A stretch of DNA of 64,000 nt from Edaphochlamys debaryana (Eukaryota > Chlorophyta > Chlorophyceae > Chlamydomonadales): positions 558,001 through 622,000 of the forward strand of contig JAEHOE010000003.1 in NCBI GenBank assembly GCA_016858145.1, read 5' to 3'. The notes below the pieces were generated by a model. It was given only the letters and a program-made list of their open reading frames with translations, did not search any database and was not told the origin of the DNA. Below are positions 1 through 11,638 of this stretch, piece after piece; positions within the stretch are counted from its first letter, which is position 1, and the number at the start of each line of letters is the position of its first letter. The translations under genes were made by a program, and so were the position numbers.

Positions 1-2
1 GA

Positions 3-3000
3 TTGCCCCCGCGCAAGCAACCACAGCCAGACCTGGGGGATGCGGATGCTGCTATGAGTCTAACCGAGTCAGCAGCATCTCTTGTGTGGGGCGGGGCCTT
101 CGCCGCGGCACCGCCGCTGCCACCGTCTCTTCCTGACCCTCTTCCGGCGAGTCGGAGGGCCCCTCGCTACCACTGCCACTTATGTGGCGCCCCCTGCCTC
201 CACCCCCCTGACGCCTTGGCGCAACAGCCGCTACGGCCTCAACAGCAGCGGGCCCGGCCACGTCAGCCTGTAGTCTGTGGCGGCTGCCGAGCCGTGCACT
301 ACTGCTGTGAGGCGCACCGCCGCCGCCACTGGCGACCTCCACCGGCCCCTGCCACCGCCGCCGCCGATGTTGCCGCTGCTCCTGCTGCCGCCGTCGCTGG
401 CACAGGGGCCCAAGCTGAAGCTGCAGCCACCCCTGGAGCAGGAGGCGGGTGGCACTGGGAGGAGTGCGGTCGCATGGCAGCTCAGGTGTGGAGTCGCTTG
501 GGCTGTCGGAGGTTGGGGCTGGTTCTGGGGCCAGGCCCACGGGCTTGACCACGGGGTTAACTTCGTGGCCTTGAAGTACGGCATCTGTACGGTGCCGTTG
601 CAAAAGCGCAGGAGCTTGTGAATGCTGGGCATGCCCCTGTGCTCCCTCCTGAGCCCCCCCCCCCCACATGCCCTAAGCATGGGCTCGCCCTTCGCGATAC
701 CTGTGAATGCTGAGTGCGGCCCTGTGCTCCCTCCTGACCCCCGCCCCCCTCATGTCCAGGTCCTACGGGGCCCCCAGCTGGCGGCCTTGCCCTTCCCATG
801 GGCAGCCCCGCTGGTGGCCTCTGGAAGCGCGGCCCCACCGCCGCCCCAACCGCACGCCCCTGCAGCAGCTGCACCCCGGAAAGGCCCGGAAGCCACCCCT
901 CCCGCGGTTGTCACGAATCCAGCTGCCCGGCGGGAAGGCGCCGAGACGACGGCGGGCGGCGGCCTTGGTGTGGGCCAGGGTGGGGGTGCCGGGGGTGGGG
1001 AGGGCGGTCCCTGCTGCGCCGTGTGCCTGGTGCTGAGGTCGACGTGGGCGGCGGAGCGGCGGAGGCAGCAGCAGCTGTCGACTGGGGAGGAATCGACGGG
1101 GCCTGTGGGTGGGCCAACAGGTCACCTCAGAGGCAGCAGCGGCTCAGGGACGGGCGTCGGCAGCGGCAGCGTTGATGACGGCAGCGCAGGAGGAGCCGGC
1201 GGCGGCGGAGCTGCGGGCAGCTGGCGGCGCCTGTGCACCTGCCGCCGGCGTGACGGCGGCGGTCAAGTGCGTGGAGGCAGCGGGCAGGGGCTTGGGCCCG
1301 ACGACGGGGCTGGAGGAGAGCTAGGGGCGGAGGAAGATGATGATGGTGAGGAGGAGGAATGGGGCTCGATGCAGCACCCTCAGATGGCGCTCCTGCGACG
1401 TGGCCCGGGGTCCCTGCCGCCATCGCCCGGTCACCTGGGGCCGGGCGGTATCGGCGGTGGCGGGGCCACAAGCCTCAGCCAAGGCCACGGAGACAGAGCC
1501 GAGGGCGGGGCGCGGGATGGGCCTGGGGGCAAGGGCGGCGGCGGCCGGGGTGGTCTGTGGTCGCACAGCGCCTGGGCGGAGCGCGTGTGGCACCTGCCGC
1601 CACGCCTTGCGCCGCCGGTCCTGCCCCCATCGCCGCCGCAGCCGCCCTCGGCTCTGTTCGCCGCACACCTCCCCCACGTCAACCGCCCGGGGGCCCTCGC
1701 ATCAGCCAGCGAGGCGTGCGGGGACCGGGCAACAACGGACCCACGTGACGCGGAGGCGGTTGGTGGTGAGAGTACGACAGCAGCGACACGGCCCGATGTC
1801 GTGGACTGGCTGTCGTACTACCGTTGGGCACGGCTGCCGCTCGAGTCCCCGGCGGCGCTGCTGCTGCACTTCCCGCTGACGCTGTACGGCGCGCTGCGAC
1901 GTGTGGACGAGCTGTACGGCGGGGCTCTGTGGGACTGCCGTACGACCGACGTCAGCGGGCGAGTTGGTGGGGCGGGTCAGGTCGTTGCACCCTCAGCGAT
2001 GGGCTGCAGCAGTGGAGCGGCGATGGCGGCGGGGACAGGCGGCCCGCTGCAACCTGTTGGCAGCAAGCGGAGACGGGAGGAGGAGTCGGAGGATCCTGGC
2101 GCAGAGGTAGCACCTGGGCTGCAGCGGCCCAGGGAAGCCACGGCTTCACCCCACCGCGTGTGGGACGCGGTCTACCTCGGTGAGTGGGCTCCGGGAGTGG
2201 GAGGTGACCCGCGGTAAAGCTTATGGCGGCGACTTCCTGCACGGTAGGGCCTTCTCTTCCCACTACGTTCTTCCTGAGCCATTGCCGTACCGTACGGCGC
2301 ACCCGCAGGCCCGCAGGCCGAGCTGGATGCGCTGGACTCCTTCGCCGCGCTGCTGCCCCTGCTGCCGCCCGCCACCACCCTGCGCATGCACATGGTCGGA
2401 CCGGACGTGCCGTACAATCTGGACGGCTGTACGGCACTGTACGACTCGGACTTAGACAGTGCGGCGGCCATGACTGCAGCGGAGGCATGCGGTCCGCCCG
2501 TTCCTGAGGCCGGGGCGACGGCCCGCTGCGTTGGAGCCGCGCCGGGCCCAGGCGGCGGTGGCAGCGCCGGCGACTGCGTACGGCACCAGGGGCACGCAGG
2601 GCCGTCGGGGGCGCGACTGGAGATCCTGCTGCACAGCGGCACTCTGCACGACGTGCCCCACCTGCTCCACCTCGTGGGCGCATCCGGGGATGGCGGAGGA
2701 GAGGAGGGGTGCGGGGCTGCAAGGCACGTTACGCCCACGCCCACGGCAGGCCCCAGCGGGGGTGTGGTGGGGCACGTGCCTGCTAGAGGTCAAGGCCCGG
2801 CCCCAGGCCCGGAAGCGGGTGTCGGGGCCACGCGGGACGGCAGCGGCGGCTGCGGGCTGCCGGTGGTGGTGTTTGGCGCCAATGCGGGGCTGCCGGTCTA
2901 CCTGTCCTGGCTGCCCACTCTGCAGCTGCTGGCGGGGCCGGGGGCGGGGGCGGCGGTAGGAGCGGAGGCAGGGCCGGTGGCGGCGGATGCGGGGTCAGAG

Positions 3001-3381
3001 CGGACTCGCCGTGCTGGTGAGGGCGCTGGCGCAGCGGAAGGCACAGCAAAGGCGGGTCCTGGTGCCGCCTCTGGCCGACCCGGTGACCTCACAGCTGAGG
3101 CGCCTGAGGGTGCAGCGCTGTCAACAACATGCGCTGGGGTGGCGGCATCGGAGCGGGGACCCAGCCGCTACCCCCGCCGGCCTTTGGCCGTTATGTTCAC
3201 GGCCTACAATGAGGACGAGGCCGTACGGTCCGAGCGGCTGCTGGCCGAGCTGTACGGTGTACGGCTGGCGCTACCGCCAACCGTCAACCCCTTCCGTCAG
3301 CCGTTGGCGTGCGTGGACCGCGTGGGCAACGAGCTGCCGTCGTACTCTAACGGCTTTATGTACGGCTGGACGGTCGGTTGA
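3..3381 (+). CDS. MYND zinc-finger protein with Mss51-like C-terminal domain (5' end outside or near window edge)
   Basis: Three exons fit: up to 485, 760-2179 and 2309-3381 (about 992 codons in the window), with introns 486-759 and 2180-2308 (GT...AG). The frame is open at the left edge; the first in-window ATG is at 54, so the true start may lie upstream. A MYND-type finger lies at about nt 174-330: a CHLCGAPC pair, then VVCGGC, YCCEAHRRRH, and a last Cys in EECGR near 462. A long Gly/Ala/Pro-rich insert follows. Conserved helices (VVDWLSYYRW, LLLHFPLTLYGAL) come before the C-terminal block, which ends LPTLQLL...MFTAYNEDEA...NPFRQPL...SNGF. That finger-plus-C-domain pairing is known from Mss51 and ZMYND15/17 proteins. 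In yeast, Mss51 activates COX1 translation in mitochondria; a mitochondrial role here is inference only. Confidence 0.72.
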
Positions 3382-5860
3382 AGACTCCCATCGCAAAGTG
3401 GCCTGACTTGGAGCGGTTGAGTTCTGCTGAGAGCTGGAGAGAAGTGTTTGTGGGGCATTGAGCTGCTGACTGACGGAGCATGACTGACGTGCCGGAGCTG
3501 CTTTTGGACTTTTGGCTGTTACACGGACAAGGGCATCAGCAGTGAACTGCAATACGGGCCGTGGGCCAAAGGGACGTGTGTCCAGTGTGGGGCCAAGGGA
3601 CCCTGACGTTGCGCTTGGGGGTTCCAGGACTTGAGAAGGTTCGCCCGTTCGAAACCCGTGCAAGCTCGGCAGGCGCTCATAACGGTCGTGTAACTGGGTC
3701 AGAGTCCTACCCGGACACCAGATCAAATGTTACCGGCTACCCAGATAACCCAGCGGCGCCACTCCGCATGCTTATTACTTGAATTTACAAGCACCGCGCC
3801 GCGGGGCAACGCACCTGCCAACTTCGCTCCCTGTACTCGGGAAGCTAGTTACCATGTGATCAGATGGATCAGACCCCCACATTGGCTCGCCCATCCACGA
3901 TGGGACAGAGCCTTACGGATTGGCCCGAAGACCCACCCCTGGTACGAGTTAAAAATAAGACACTCTTGGTCACATTCCGACCCGTGCACGCCACGTCGGC
4001 AGAACCCTCGCGGGTCGCAGCAACGCAGAGCAGCATATGACAAGCTCGCGACCGGTAGACAAGCACCAAGCAGGAGTGGAGTGCCAAATGGAGGATGTCC
4101 GGACCTCGTCGGCAAAATCCTCGAGGCCCAAACGCGCACAGCAGCCCAAATTGAGAGCGTAGCTGACAGGCAAACAGTAAGCTGGGGAAGCGCGGTGGCC
4201 CGAGCACAAAAGGGCGACAAAGTCGTCGGGCCGCGACAGCCCCTCAGAGTGACATGCTACACATAGAAGAAAGCGAGGAGAGCAAGCCGAGGCGCAGCGC
4301 CGCGGCTGGGCACCGAGCGGCTCGCGATTGAAACTGGAGGCACGTCGCGCGACCTGACACCAGCCCCAGCACATCGAGTATCAAATCACGCAATACGCAG
4401 GCAAGGCGTTGCATGGCAACTTGGGCACCACAAGTCAGGACGCACCCATGCTCTGCCCGCTTAGCAGCGACGCGACCTCTTGCGACCGCGGCTGGCGCGC
4501 GCAGTCATAGTGGTAGCAGAACGGGCTACGGGCAGTCGGGCACGCGGCTCCGGACACCACTTCCCCCCTCGCCCACGGGAAGCCAAGTCCGCGTAGTCCA
4601 GAGCGGACAGGGTGCCTGGCCGACATGCAGCCCTGGCCCCTAGCATACTGGCGGACACGAAGGCAGGCACCTTGCTCCCGTGGCTTGGCCCGTGGCTTGG
4701 CCTGGGGCGTGACAGCGCGGGCCCTGGGCATGCTGGCCGACATGTCGTCGCACAGCGCGGGCCCCTACGACAGCCTCGAAAGCCTGATCGACAGAGTGGA
4801 GCGGAAGCGTCAAGCCCCCCCCCGCCCCGCCCCGCATCCCTTAACTCAGCTACGCCCGGTCGCACCCCTCACCGCGCCCCCTGCCTCTGGTCAGTCAACA
4901 CCCCTTGGCCCTTAGCCCTTGCCCGGCACCCGGCACCCCTCACCCGGCCCTCAACCCCACCGCAACCACAGCGCCTCCCCTCCACCCTGGCGATGATCTG
5001 GCATGTTCCTACCACCAGGTTGTGAAGCACCCTCGCCCCCTTGCCCCCCTGCCCGCTCGCCCCCCGCCCCCCTTGCTTTTCGCGCACCCTCGTCGCCCGT
5101 TTCTCCTTCCCCCGCCCCCCACCCCCCGCGGCGCGCGGCCCCCCGCGCCCGTCAGCCTCCCCCCCCGCCCCCCATGCACCCCCCCCCCCGGGGCCCACAC
5201 AAAGCCTGCTTTTGCCCCTCGCGCTCTCGGGGCCCCTTCCCCCCCCCTTCCCCCCAGGCCCCGCGCCCCCAATCCCGCAAACAAGCCTAGCTCCCTGTGC
5301 CCGTCGTGCGCTCTGTGCCCCGCACGCCCTCCATGCGTCTCATGCCTGCACCTCCTCGCACCCCTGCACCTGTGGTTGGTCGATTGTCGCTGCTCCCAGT
5401 GGGTTCGCCCGTCGCACGGGCCACGGCTCACTAGGAGCCTGGGGCCTGGGGCTGCGCTCCTGCCTCGTCGTGCAGCGCCCTGGACCGCCTCCCGGTAGTG
5501 TAAGCCTTCATGTCCCGCTCATGTGCCCGCCCCCGCGCTGCTGTCTGGGACCATCCAAACGCCTTGGCCGTTGCCCCCACAACGGCCCGGCTACCGTGCG
5601 CCCCCCCGGCCGGACCCTGCACCCGCCGCCGCTTCACCCCTGGATTCAGCAGCAACCCTGATGGGCGAGCTCAATCTCTGCGAAGTAGAGGGGTTTCAGC
5701 GGTGGCGCCACTCTACAGCAACGTGTACGTGTCCCTGAGCTCACCAGCAAGGTAGCAACCGACGTCTACTGCTCCGGCTTTACCGGAGTGCACGTGTCCC
5801 GAGCTCACCAATCGGCATCGCCGCTCCTGTGTAAAGGCATACATCAGCTCATTGCAGCTC
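3382..5860. other. Intergenic, C-rich low complexity
   Basis: No gene is supported. From about 4800 to 5660 the + strand is dominated by C runs with Pro/Ala-coding open frames on one strand and Gly/Arg-coding frames on the other. These frames have no recognisable domain or splice logic. The stretch would hold the 3' untranslated ends of the converging genes on either side. A GTTCGAAAC string near 3648 resembles a tRNA T-loop, but its flanks do not pair. Confidence 0.6.
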
Positions 5861-5861
5861 G

Positions 5862-6110
5862 TCCCAGCGCGCGGGCTCACGCACGCAAGTAGCAGCCATG
5901 ACGCACAGTCCTCCCGCCTCTCTGTTCCAGCGGCCCAGCACGCACCCTCAACAGTCAACACAGCCTGGCCCGGACCACTGGACGTGGGTCACAGAAATAT
6001 CCATGGCAAGACGGGCCAATGCAGGCCTATGGAGAGCCACACGCCAGGTACGCACTGCGCCGTGCCTCCCTTGGGCCTCGCCGGCGTTGCCCGCACATGT
6101 AACCCCTACT
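5862..6110 (+). repeat. Diverged direct repeat, unit 1
   Basis: This block shares order and many words with 6352-6604, about 490 bp downstream. Shared pieces include CCTGGCCCGGACCA, the ACGCAC/ACGCATCCTCAACA stretch and GCCCGCACATGTAAC. A shorter shared word (CACGTGTCCCGAGCT, CACGTATCCCGAGCT) precedes each unit near 5790 and 6338, so the repeat may be longer. No coding potential is evident. It may be an old tandem duplication or a decayed mobile element. Confidence 0.5.
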
Positions 6111-6351
6111 TACTTTTCTATCAAGCACACACAAGGGCATGCACCGCATTGACTAGTGAATGCCCACATGCTCGTTGACGAGCATCTGCAGATATATGCG
6201 TTGCAGTCAAGCCCTATGCCACACACTTGGTCGGTGTTCACTGCCTGCTACACGTCATGCGTCCGACCTTACTAAGCGCCCAATTGCAACACGCTCGCCT
6301 ACACGCCATATAGTACTTCATCTCTAACGCGGTGCACGTATCCCGAGCTTG

Positions 6352-6604
6352 CTGGCTGCGTTCACGCAACCCTCAGTTCTTAGAAGCAACCGTGACGAAC
6401 AGCCCTCTTGGCTCGCTCTTACGGCGGCCAAGCACGCATCCTCAACACAGTCTGGCCCGGACCATCGGATGGGGTCCCAGTGACATTTGCGATAGCACCG
6501 TATCCTGATGAATCAACTGCAGTCATGTGCAAGTGGCTAATGAGTGCCACGCTCGGTACACACAACGCCGTACCGCGCTTGGCCCGCACATGTAACATCA
6601 CGCC
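6352..6604 (+). repeat. Diverged direct repeat, unit 2
   Basis: Second copy of the block at 5862-6110, with the same succession of conserved words but many substitutions and small indels. It ends about 65 bp before the stop codon of the minus-strand MYND-type gene, so it could lie in that gene's 3' region. Confidence 0.5.
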
Positions 6605-6668
6605 GGTGGTACATTCCCGGCCGCCTCCCCACCCACATCCCCCCTCTCGCTCAGCGTTGTCCGATCCC

Positions 6669-8855
6669 TCATCCCTCCGCCGCCGACCCCGACCCCGCCG
6701 CCGACCCTTCGTGCTCCCGTGCGCACCGGGCGCTGCAGTACGCCCCCTCACCGCAGCCGGGGTACGGCCGCAGCTCCCGCCCCGCCTCGCTGTCGCCGTC
6801 CAGGCAGGTGCAGCCCGGGTGGGCGCACGAGGGCAGCAGCGACCGGGCCTCGACAACAGTCGGCAGGGGCCTCCAGCGCTCCGCAAGCACCGCTTCAGCA
6901 CCTCTGCCCACCGCGCTCCGCAGATCCGCAAGCTCCCTGGAGCCGTCACCGCCCTCAGACCAACGCCTCAGCAACTGAGCCAAGCGAAGCGACGTGCGCT
7001 CAGCGGCCCCGTACCCGGCTGCCCGCATCTTCGCCCCGAGCGCCTCCAGCGTCTCCGGACGCCAGTACGAGAGCGGCCCGCCGGCGTTCCGTGCCCCAGA
7101 CTTGGCGCTGCCCCTGACCCGCCTGGCAGGTCGGGAGCGGGCGGCGGCCACCTCCGCCGCGGCGGCCTCCTGCACCGCCCGCCGCACCTCCTCCGGCGCC
7201 GCTAGCACCACGAGGCCGCATGCGCGCGGGAAGCTCCTCCAATAGATGCAGCACCTGGGCTCCCAAGAGTCTGACGCGCCGAGCACGGCTCCCAAGCAGA
7301 TCAGCACGCGCCCCTCGTCGAATAGGAGTCGCCGCCAGCTCTCATCGGGCCCAAGCGCGGAATCCGTGGCAGCTGTGGCCCCGGCCGCAGATGCCAGATG
7401 GCCCCACAGCTGCAAGGGGACGCTGAGCCGATTCATGGCTTCTAGCATGGTGGCCATGTCGACAGACGCCCTGCCCCTGCGGACCTCCACCACCTCCACC
7501 GCAGCCCGCTCTGCCATGCGAGACAGCGGCGGCAGCCATTCGGCGGCGGAGCGGAGGAGCAACAGCACAAGCTGCCTGTGCGCGGCGGACATGTGCGGCC
7601 CGAAGAAGGAGGGGGTCGTCGTGTGGATTAGGACTGCCGCCCCGAGCACGGAGGCCGAGAGGCGGTCGGGTTGCCGTTCCGCGCGCCTCAGCAGCTTGGA
7701 GAGCGTGGAGACTAGGGCGGCGGCCTGGGCGGGCTCCCCGTGGGCGAGAAGCCGGGCGATCAGGACTTCCCCGTCACACCCGGGCTTGAGCAGAGTTACG
7801 ACTAGGTCGGCCTCGCGCCCCTCCGGCGCCTCCCCCGCTCGGCGCAGCAGGCGCTCCAGGCAGGGCAGCAGCCCGGCAGCCAGGGCCGCACGGAGGGGCG
7901 CGGGGGGCTCCGCCGGCAGCTCGCCTGGCGGGCGGAGCACACAGAGCAGGAAGCGGGTGGGATCAGCTCCGGAGGTGGGGCAATTCTGCAAGCTGTTGAA
8001 CCAAGACGGCCCACAGACCCTCCCCAGCCATATCGCAGCCACCTGAAGAGACCTGCCGGTTAGTGCTGTCCCGCTGTCAGAAGATGCCGGCCAGGCATTA
8101 CGTCGTCGGTTCGAACCTACGCAGGTCCAACCCCGCCTTGGCACCTAAGCCCTACCTCCCCACTCACCGAGATTGCCCTCGACCTCGACCTCGGCCTCGC
8201 AATCGGCGATGAGGTTAGCGAGCACCGTCACCTGCGTGCCGTCGGCCATAGGCAGCACGTGCCGACAGGCCTCGACCAGCAGCCGCCAGCGCTCCTCCGA
8301 CGCACGCCGCACCCAGCCGCGTTCGTCTGCGAGGACGGCTTGCTTCAGCACGGAATCAAGCAAGCCGAGCGTCAAGAACAGGGTGTCACCAACGTCGTCA
8401 AGCCGCAGCACCCGGAGCTGGAGCGGCGGAGGGCCCGCCCCTTCTCCAGCCGCGCCAACCTCCTCCGCCCGCTCCGTCTTCGGCCCCTGCTCCTGCCCCT
8501 GCTCCTGCCCCTGCGCCTGCGCCTGCGTCTGCGCCTGCGCCTGCGCCTGCGCCTGCGCCTGCGCCTGCGCCTGCGCCTGCCCTGAGTCTGGCTTCAGCTC
8601 CGGCTCCGGCTCCGCTCACGCCTGAGCAGAAGCCACGGTCCAGCGGCCCACGCGCAGGAGGAGGGAGGCCGCGGTGGAGGGCCGGAGCGCCGGAGGCGCG
8701 AGGAGCGGGGCGCGCGAGAGGCAGAAGACGAGGTTGACGACCGTTTGCGGCCATGCATCCTGCCTGTACACACAAGTAAGGGAAGGTGTCGGGTAGTGGG
8801 AGGGGCAGGTGAGCAGCAATTTACCATATTGCGTGTGGGCGACACCGCAGAGCAC
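6669..8855 (-). CDS. Leu/Ala-rich helical protein with C-terminal MYND-like finger (C-terminal exons)
   Basis: Two exons are well supported: 8168 up to at least 8582, and 6669-8065. The donor is CTCG|GTGAGT at 8168 and a phase-compatible acceptor precedes 8065. The upstream exon opens with a (Gln-Ala)n tract. An earlier exon is likely at about 8619-8780 (acceptor GTGTACAG), but its junction is unclear because of an in-frame stop at 8616-8618. The protein is a string of amphipathic Leu/Ala helices. It ends with a Cys-rich segment (AHPGCTC, then YPGCGEGAYCSARCAREHEG) that looks like a MYND finger lacking its last ligands. Function is unknown. It may be the 3' half of one gene whose 5' half is at 9522-10691 on the same strand. 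Confidence 0.55.
8485..8582. repeat. Hexanucleotide GCCTGC microsatellite coding for (Gln-Ala)n
   Basis: A run of GCCTGC units, with slightly degenerate CTCCTG copies at one end, lies inside an exon of the minus-strand gene. Read on that strand it gives alternating Gln and Ala. A hexamer can vary in copy number without shifting the frame. Confidence 0.8.
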
Positions 8856-9096
8856 CGGGAGTCACAGGTGTGAACACCCAGTTCTCACAGGACGTCGTGG
8901 GTTCAGGTGCAGATGCAGTGCCATCCGCAGAGAGGCCCGGCAAGGAGATAGCACCCCAACCCATCCCGCTAAGGGGATACAATGCCCGACACGTGCGCTC
9001 ACCCGTCGTGCTGCGGCCGTTGGCCCTCCGCGGGCGTGCTTGGCCGGTCGTAGTTAGTCTCCAGCAGGACTGGCATCCCGCGAAGCGCCTCTGGTA

Positions 9097-9521
9097 CCGT
9101 AGTGCCACGCTGGATTCGTGACACCGGGTTCGTGAAAATCACAAATCCGGTGGCGGGGCTGAATGGGCACTGCGGGCTGAGCGTGGCTGCCACGAAACCC
9201 CATGCACATTGGACCCAAGCACGCAGGGACTACCGGTAGACAGGCCATTCACGCTCACAGGGTTTCGGGTGGATTAAGCATGTTCAAAGCTTGCGACAGA
9301 CGTTAGCGTGCGCGGTTGCACTAACGGTGCCAGTGGGGGGCTGCAGCTGAGCGCGCTCGGGAGGGATCTGGGGACCGTTTCACGAAACCGGCGTCAGGGA
9401 CAACAATGTGGGCTGGCCTTTGGCAAGGGCATTCACGAAACGCTGTGCTATCAAGTCAAATCTCAGGGCGTGTTTTCTGTATCACGAAGCCACGTATCAC
9501 GAATCCAGCGTGGCACTACGG
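9097..9521. mobile_element. MITE-like element with terminal inverted repeats and TA target duplication
   Basis: The ends are near-perfect inverted repeats. CCGTAGTGCCACGCTGGATT reads inward from 9097 and its complement ends at 9521; the match extends for about 27 bp and then weakly to about 50 bp. TA flanks both sides (9095-9096 and 9522-9523), as in Tc1/mariner-type insertions. The 425-bp body has no coding capacity. It carries repeated CACGAA words (near 9191, 9380, 9434, 9483 and 9499, with inverted copies near 9115 and 9129), which could be subterminal transposase sites. It sits on the line of the minus-strand MYND-family exons, in an intron or disrupting the gene. Confidence 0.72.
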
Positions 9522-10691
9522 TACTCCTTGCAGGGGCCTCCCGTCCGCGGCGCTTAGCGCCACGAGCCCCGCTGATAGGGAGAAGAGCTGCGCAGCTGGC
9601 CCCCGACAGCACAGAGCGCAGCCGCACCGCGGCGGCCGGCCCGCCGAGAACCGGTTGTGCCTCAAGCAGTGCAGCTATCGAGAAAGCATGATAGCTTACT
9701 TGGATGCACTGATCCAAGGACCAGCTGACACCTGCGCCTTGAAGACCATGGCTAGACGCCACAAGCATTGACCGCGCCAGGTGCTCCATGACACCGCTGT
9801 CCGCCAGGGCGCTGACCAGCTCCCCCACGAACACCCGCCGACACACCTCCAGCCGCCGCAGCTCGCGGTCAGCAGCGGCGGCGGCGGGGACAGCGGCGGC
9901 GGCGCGAGTCTGAATTTCTCGCACGACGCTGAAGCCCACGTCGCACAGAGAACTGACGAGGAAGGCCGTGCCGAGGGCCCCGGCCCCATTAGCGCCTTCC
10001 CCTGCCGCTGCCCCCGCCGCCCCTCCCGCTGCTGCCCCTGCGTCCCCCTGCTGCAGGTGGGCTGTGCCCAGCGCGAGGGCACGGGCCAGGCTGTGCAGCG
10101 TCTGCATGCGCAGGAGGGCGCGGAGGAAGGACAGGGGACCCGCCTCGAGGGGTTGTTCTCGCAGCCGCGGAAGAAGCCGCGGAAGAGCATGGCGGTCAGC
10201 TCCAAAGACCTCTGGCCAAAGCTGAGCCGGGCGACAGCGACTTCCTCGTCTGCGCTATCGTCCGCTAGCCAGCGAGTGCCGAACGCCAAGCACCGCGCTA
10301 TGCTTGCGGCGAAAGGCGGGTCGGACAGCAACGCTTCCGCTTCTTCCGCTTCCTGTTCTGATATATCTTGAGCATGCGCGGGCGATGCTCTTGCAGCTGC
10401 TCTCATCTCGGTGGTCAGCTGCATGAGCTCCGCGGCCGTGCTCTTGTCGCCGAGCTGCGACGCCAGGGCCACCACTCGAGCGGCCACTTCCCGTAAGTCA
10501 GGCGGGAGGGAGGCCATGGCTACTCGCTGCACTGCTGTTAAGGAGCCGTGGTTTCGGAGCTTCGACAGGTGTCGTTTCTCCGGGGGCAAACCATACGTGA
10601 GCACCCGTGCTCTTAGAGTGCTGAATGAAAGTGAAGGGGGAGTATGATATCTATCTGAGTATGGCTCATCGCCAGCATGCCCGTGCTCCAC
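9522..10691 (-). CDS. N-terminal part of a helical MYND-family protein, frameshifted
   Basis: One reading frame runs from an ATG at 10691 (an internal ATG at 10518 is a likelier start) to about 10150. Similar Leu/Ala-rich helical protein continues in another frame to about 9522. The frame changes at a run of four G (10149-10152). No GT...AG pair explains it, so a single-base loss in the homopolymer, or a sequencing error, is the simplest reading. The frame then runs straight into the inverted repeat of the insertion at 9097-9521. Composition and strand match the exons at 6669-8855, so both may be one gene now broken twice. No enzymatic motif was recognised. Confidence 0.45.
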
Positions 10692-11638
10692 GACTTCTCC
10701 GCGGCACTACGCCCCGTTGTCTAAAATGACCCCCCCTAACGCTCTAGCGGGACTGGCGGCCGCCTGCACGCACAACACCGGGGGCCTCGACACCAGGAGC
10801 CAGGAAAGTACCGTTTGCGCGCGCGGCTGCCCCTAGGTTAGCCCCTGCCTCGGCGATGCGCATTGATGGCACCCTGCCTTCTTCTCTCGCGTTGCGACAG
10901 CGCGCTCAGCATCCCCCTTCGTCATCGTCCGGACTACGCTGCACGGCCCCTGCGAGCACAGAACCCCCCTACTTGTACACGCCACGACGCCAGCACCCAA
11001 TGCAACAATACCCTGAAGCCCCACTGCCACCCGCCAATGGTGTATGCCTCACTCGGGCGGCCCACGGCGTTGCTAGACAGTGGCACAGCACGGCTCCGCC
11101 AAACGCTTTACATCTTGGGCGCCGGCGCGCCGTCCCTGCGCCCGAGGGCGACGGAAGGGAGCGACGGGTGACTATCACTCTGACAACAGCCTCCGACTCC
11201 AACCAAGGTCTGTGCCCGCTGAGCAGCGGACACGTGCTGACCATATCACGTGATGCACACCACCGGCGCCCACACCCCCGCTTGTGCACACACCAGCAAC
11301 TGCATGCGTCGTCCCGCCCTCAACCCACGGTCCAACCCTCATCCTGCATGGCCTCGCCAATTCCCAAAACTGGCTGCGCTGCGCGCTCCCATGACTCCCG
11401 CGGGGCCTGCACGCCCGCTGCCATCCTCGCGCTCAGCCGCTGCGCCCTCGCAGCGCCAACTCAACCTGTGTCCCCACAACAGCTCTCCCACCACGCCCGC
11501 ACACCACCATGCTCCCCAGCCACCGGCCGCCGTGCTGTGCGGCCCTTCGCTGGGCGCCGCGCGGCTTCACGCTATGTGCTGTGCGGCTCGAGGAGCGGAT
11601 AGCGAGCCCCCACCCTCACCCCCACAAGGGCCGCGCAC
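10692..11638. other. Intergenic between two minus-strand genes
   Basis: No open frame has a recognisable domain. This interval should contain the promoter of the upstream-facing MYND-family gene and the 3' untranslated region of the superoxide dismutase gene. The chlorophyte-type polyadenylation word TGTAA occurs on the minus strand near 11110, about 530 bases past the dismutase stop. Confidence 0.4.

Noticed and set aside
3640..3675. Possible tRNA with a GTTCGAAAC T-loop word (a similar GGTTCGAAC word lies near 8108)
   Set aside because: The flanking bases do not form a T-stem and no acceptor or anticodon arm can be drawn.
4800..5660. Long Pro/Ala-rich open frames on the + strand and Gly/Arg-rich ones on the minus strand
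   Set aside because: They arise from C-run composition, overlap in several frames and show no domain or splice structure.
9097..9521. CACTA-type transposon, because CACTACGG occurs at the inner side of an end
   Set aside because: The outer ends read TACCGTAG, not CACTA, and the flanking duplication is TA rather than 3 bp.
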